From NCBI GenBank assembly GCA_903813345.2, contig CAIIXF020000007.1, positions 20,883,564-20,947,563 of the forward strand: DNA of 64,000 nucleotides, in the 5' to 3' direction. Every line of letters begins with the position of its first letter. The stretch's first letter is position 1. The position numbers and the translations under genes are program-made. This DNA comes from Owenia fusiformis. Taxonomy: Eukaryota > Annelida > Polychaeta > Sabellida > Oweniidae. Shown one piece after another: positions 63,899-64,000 of this stretch. The notes under the pieces are model-generated. The model worked only from the letters and a program-made list of their open reading frames with translations, did no database searches and was not told the origin of the DNA.

Positions 63899-64000
63899 TT
63901 AAAGGGTTCCGATTAGCATCCCGTATAAAAACAATATGGCGGCTCCAGGCGAATCAACTGGATCAGTCCATTTTTAAGAAATAAGGGGAGTTCTGTAAAA
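63899..64000 (+). mobile_element. TTAA element, second copy, cut by window end
   Basis: ttaaagggttccgattagc and the following bases match 36199-36301 with few differences (both contain ggctccaggcgaatcaactgg-like and ataaggggagtt). The rest lies outside the window. Confidence 0.65.

Overview
The window looks like nuclear DNA of a marine invertebrate. Genes are split by long AT-rich introns with GT-AG borders. There is an intronless histone H1 with a metazoan histone 3' stem-loop, one ANP32 gene, and one E-protein gene where vertebrates have three. The intergenic and intronic DNA is crowded with short inverted-repeat elements. I lean towards a hemichordate or echinoderm, but nothing in the sequence proves this.

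Layout from left to right. (1) 519-6643, minus: ANP32, eight coding exons, 286 aa. (2) 6644-15043: gene-free, repeat-rich DNA with several foldback or MITE-like elements. (3) 15044-28226, minus: an SRA/YDG-domain protein, seven coding exons, 422 aa, whose N-terminus resembles WDR76; its introns hold many repeats and a broken non-LTR reverse transcriptase fragment. (4) 29378-30961, plus: a secreted lipocalin (apolipoprotein D type), two exons, 199 aa. (5) 33438-33989, plus: histone H1 with TATA box and stem-loop. (6) 34000-36800: repeats, including a TTAA-flanked element that carries an open frame. (7) 39851 to at least 57378, minus: a class I bHLH E protein (TCF3/TCF4/TCF12 family) with several alternative exons. 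Its usual N-terminal activation domain is not seen and probably lies to the right of the window.

The main discovery is in the E-protein gene. The DNA-binding basic region is encoded on its own small exon, and that exon is present in five tandem, diverged copies (44403-45144). All five are phase 2 to phase 2, all end in the codons for R-E-R, and they are separated by only 39-74 bases. Downstream lie two alternative helix-loop-helix exons of identical length (41893-42038 and 43165-43310). Together they could give ten bHLH domains from one gene, with further choice at the start, at a TCF12-like cassette exon and at the C-terminus. This extends the E12/E47 exon choice of vertebrate TCF3.

ANP32, the SRA protein, H1 and the E protein are all chromatin or transcription proteins. 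I see no sign of an operon or functional cluster, so this looks like chance neighbourhood. Exon models were built by eye from reading frame, splice-site consensus, phase agreement and family similarity. All three spliced models whose first and last exons I identified (ANP32, SRA, lipocalin) close in frame to a stop.
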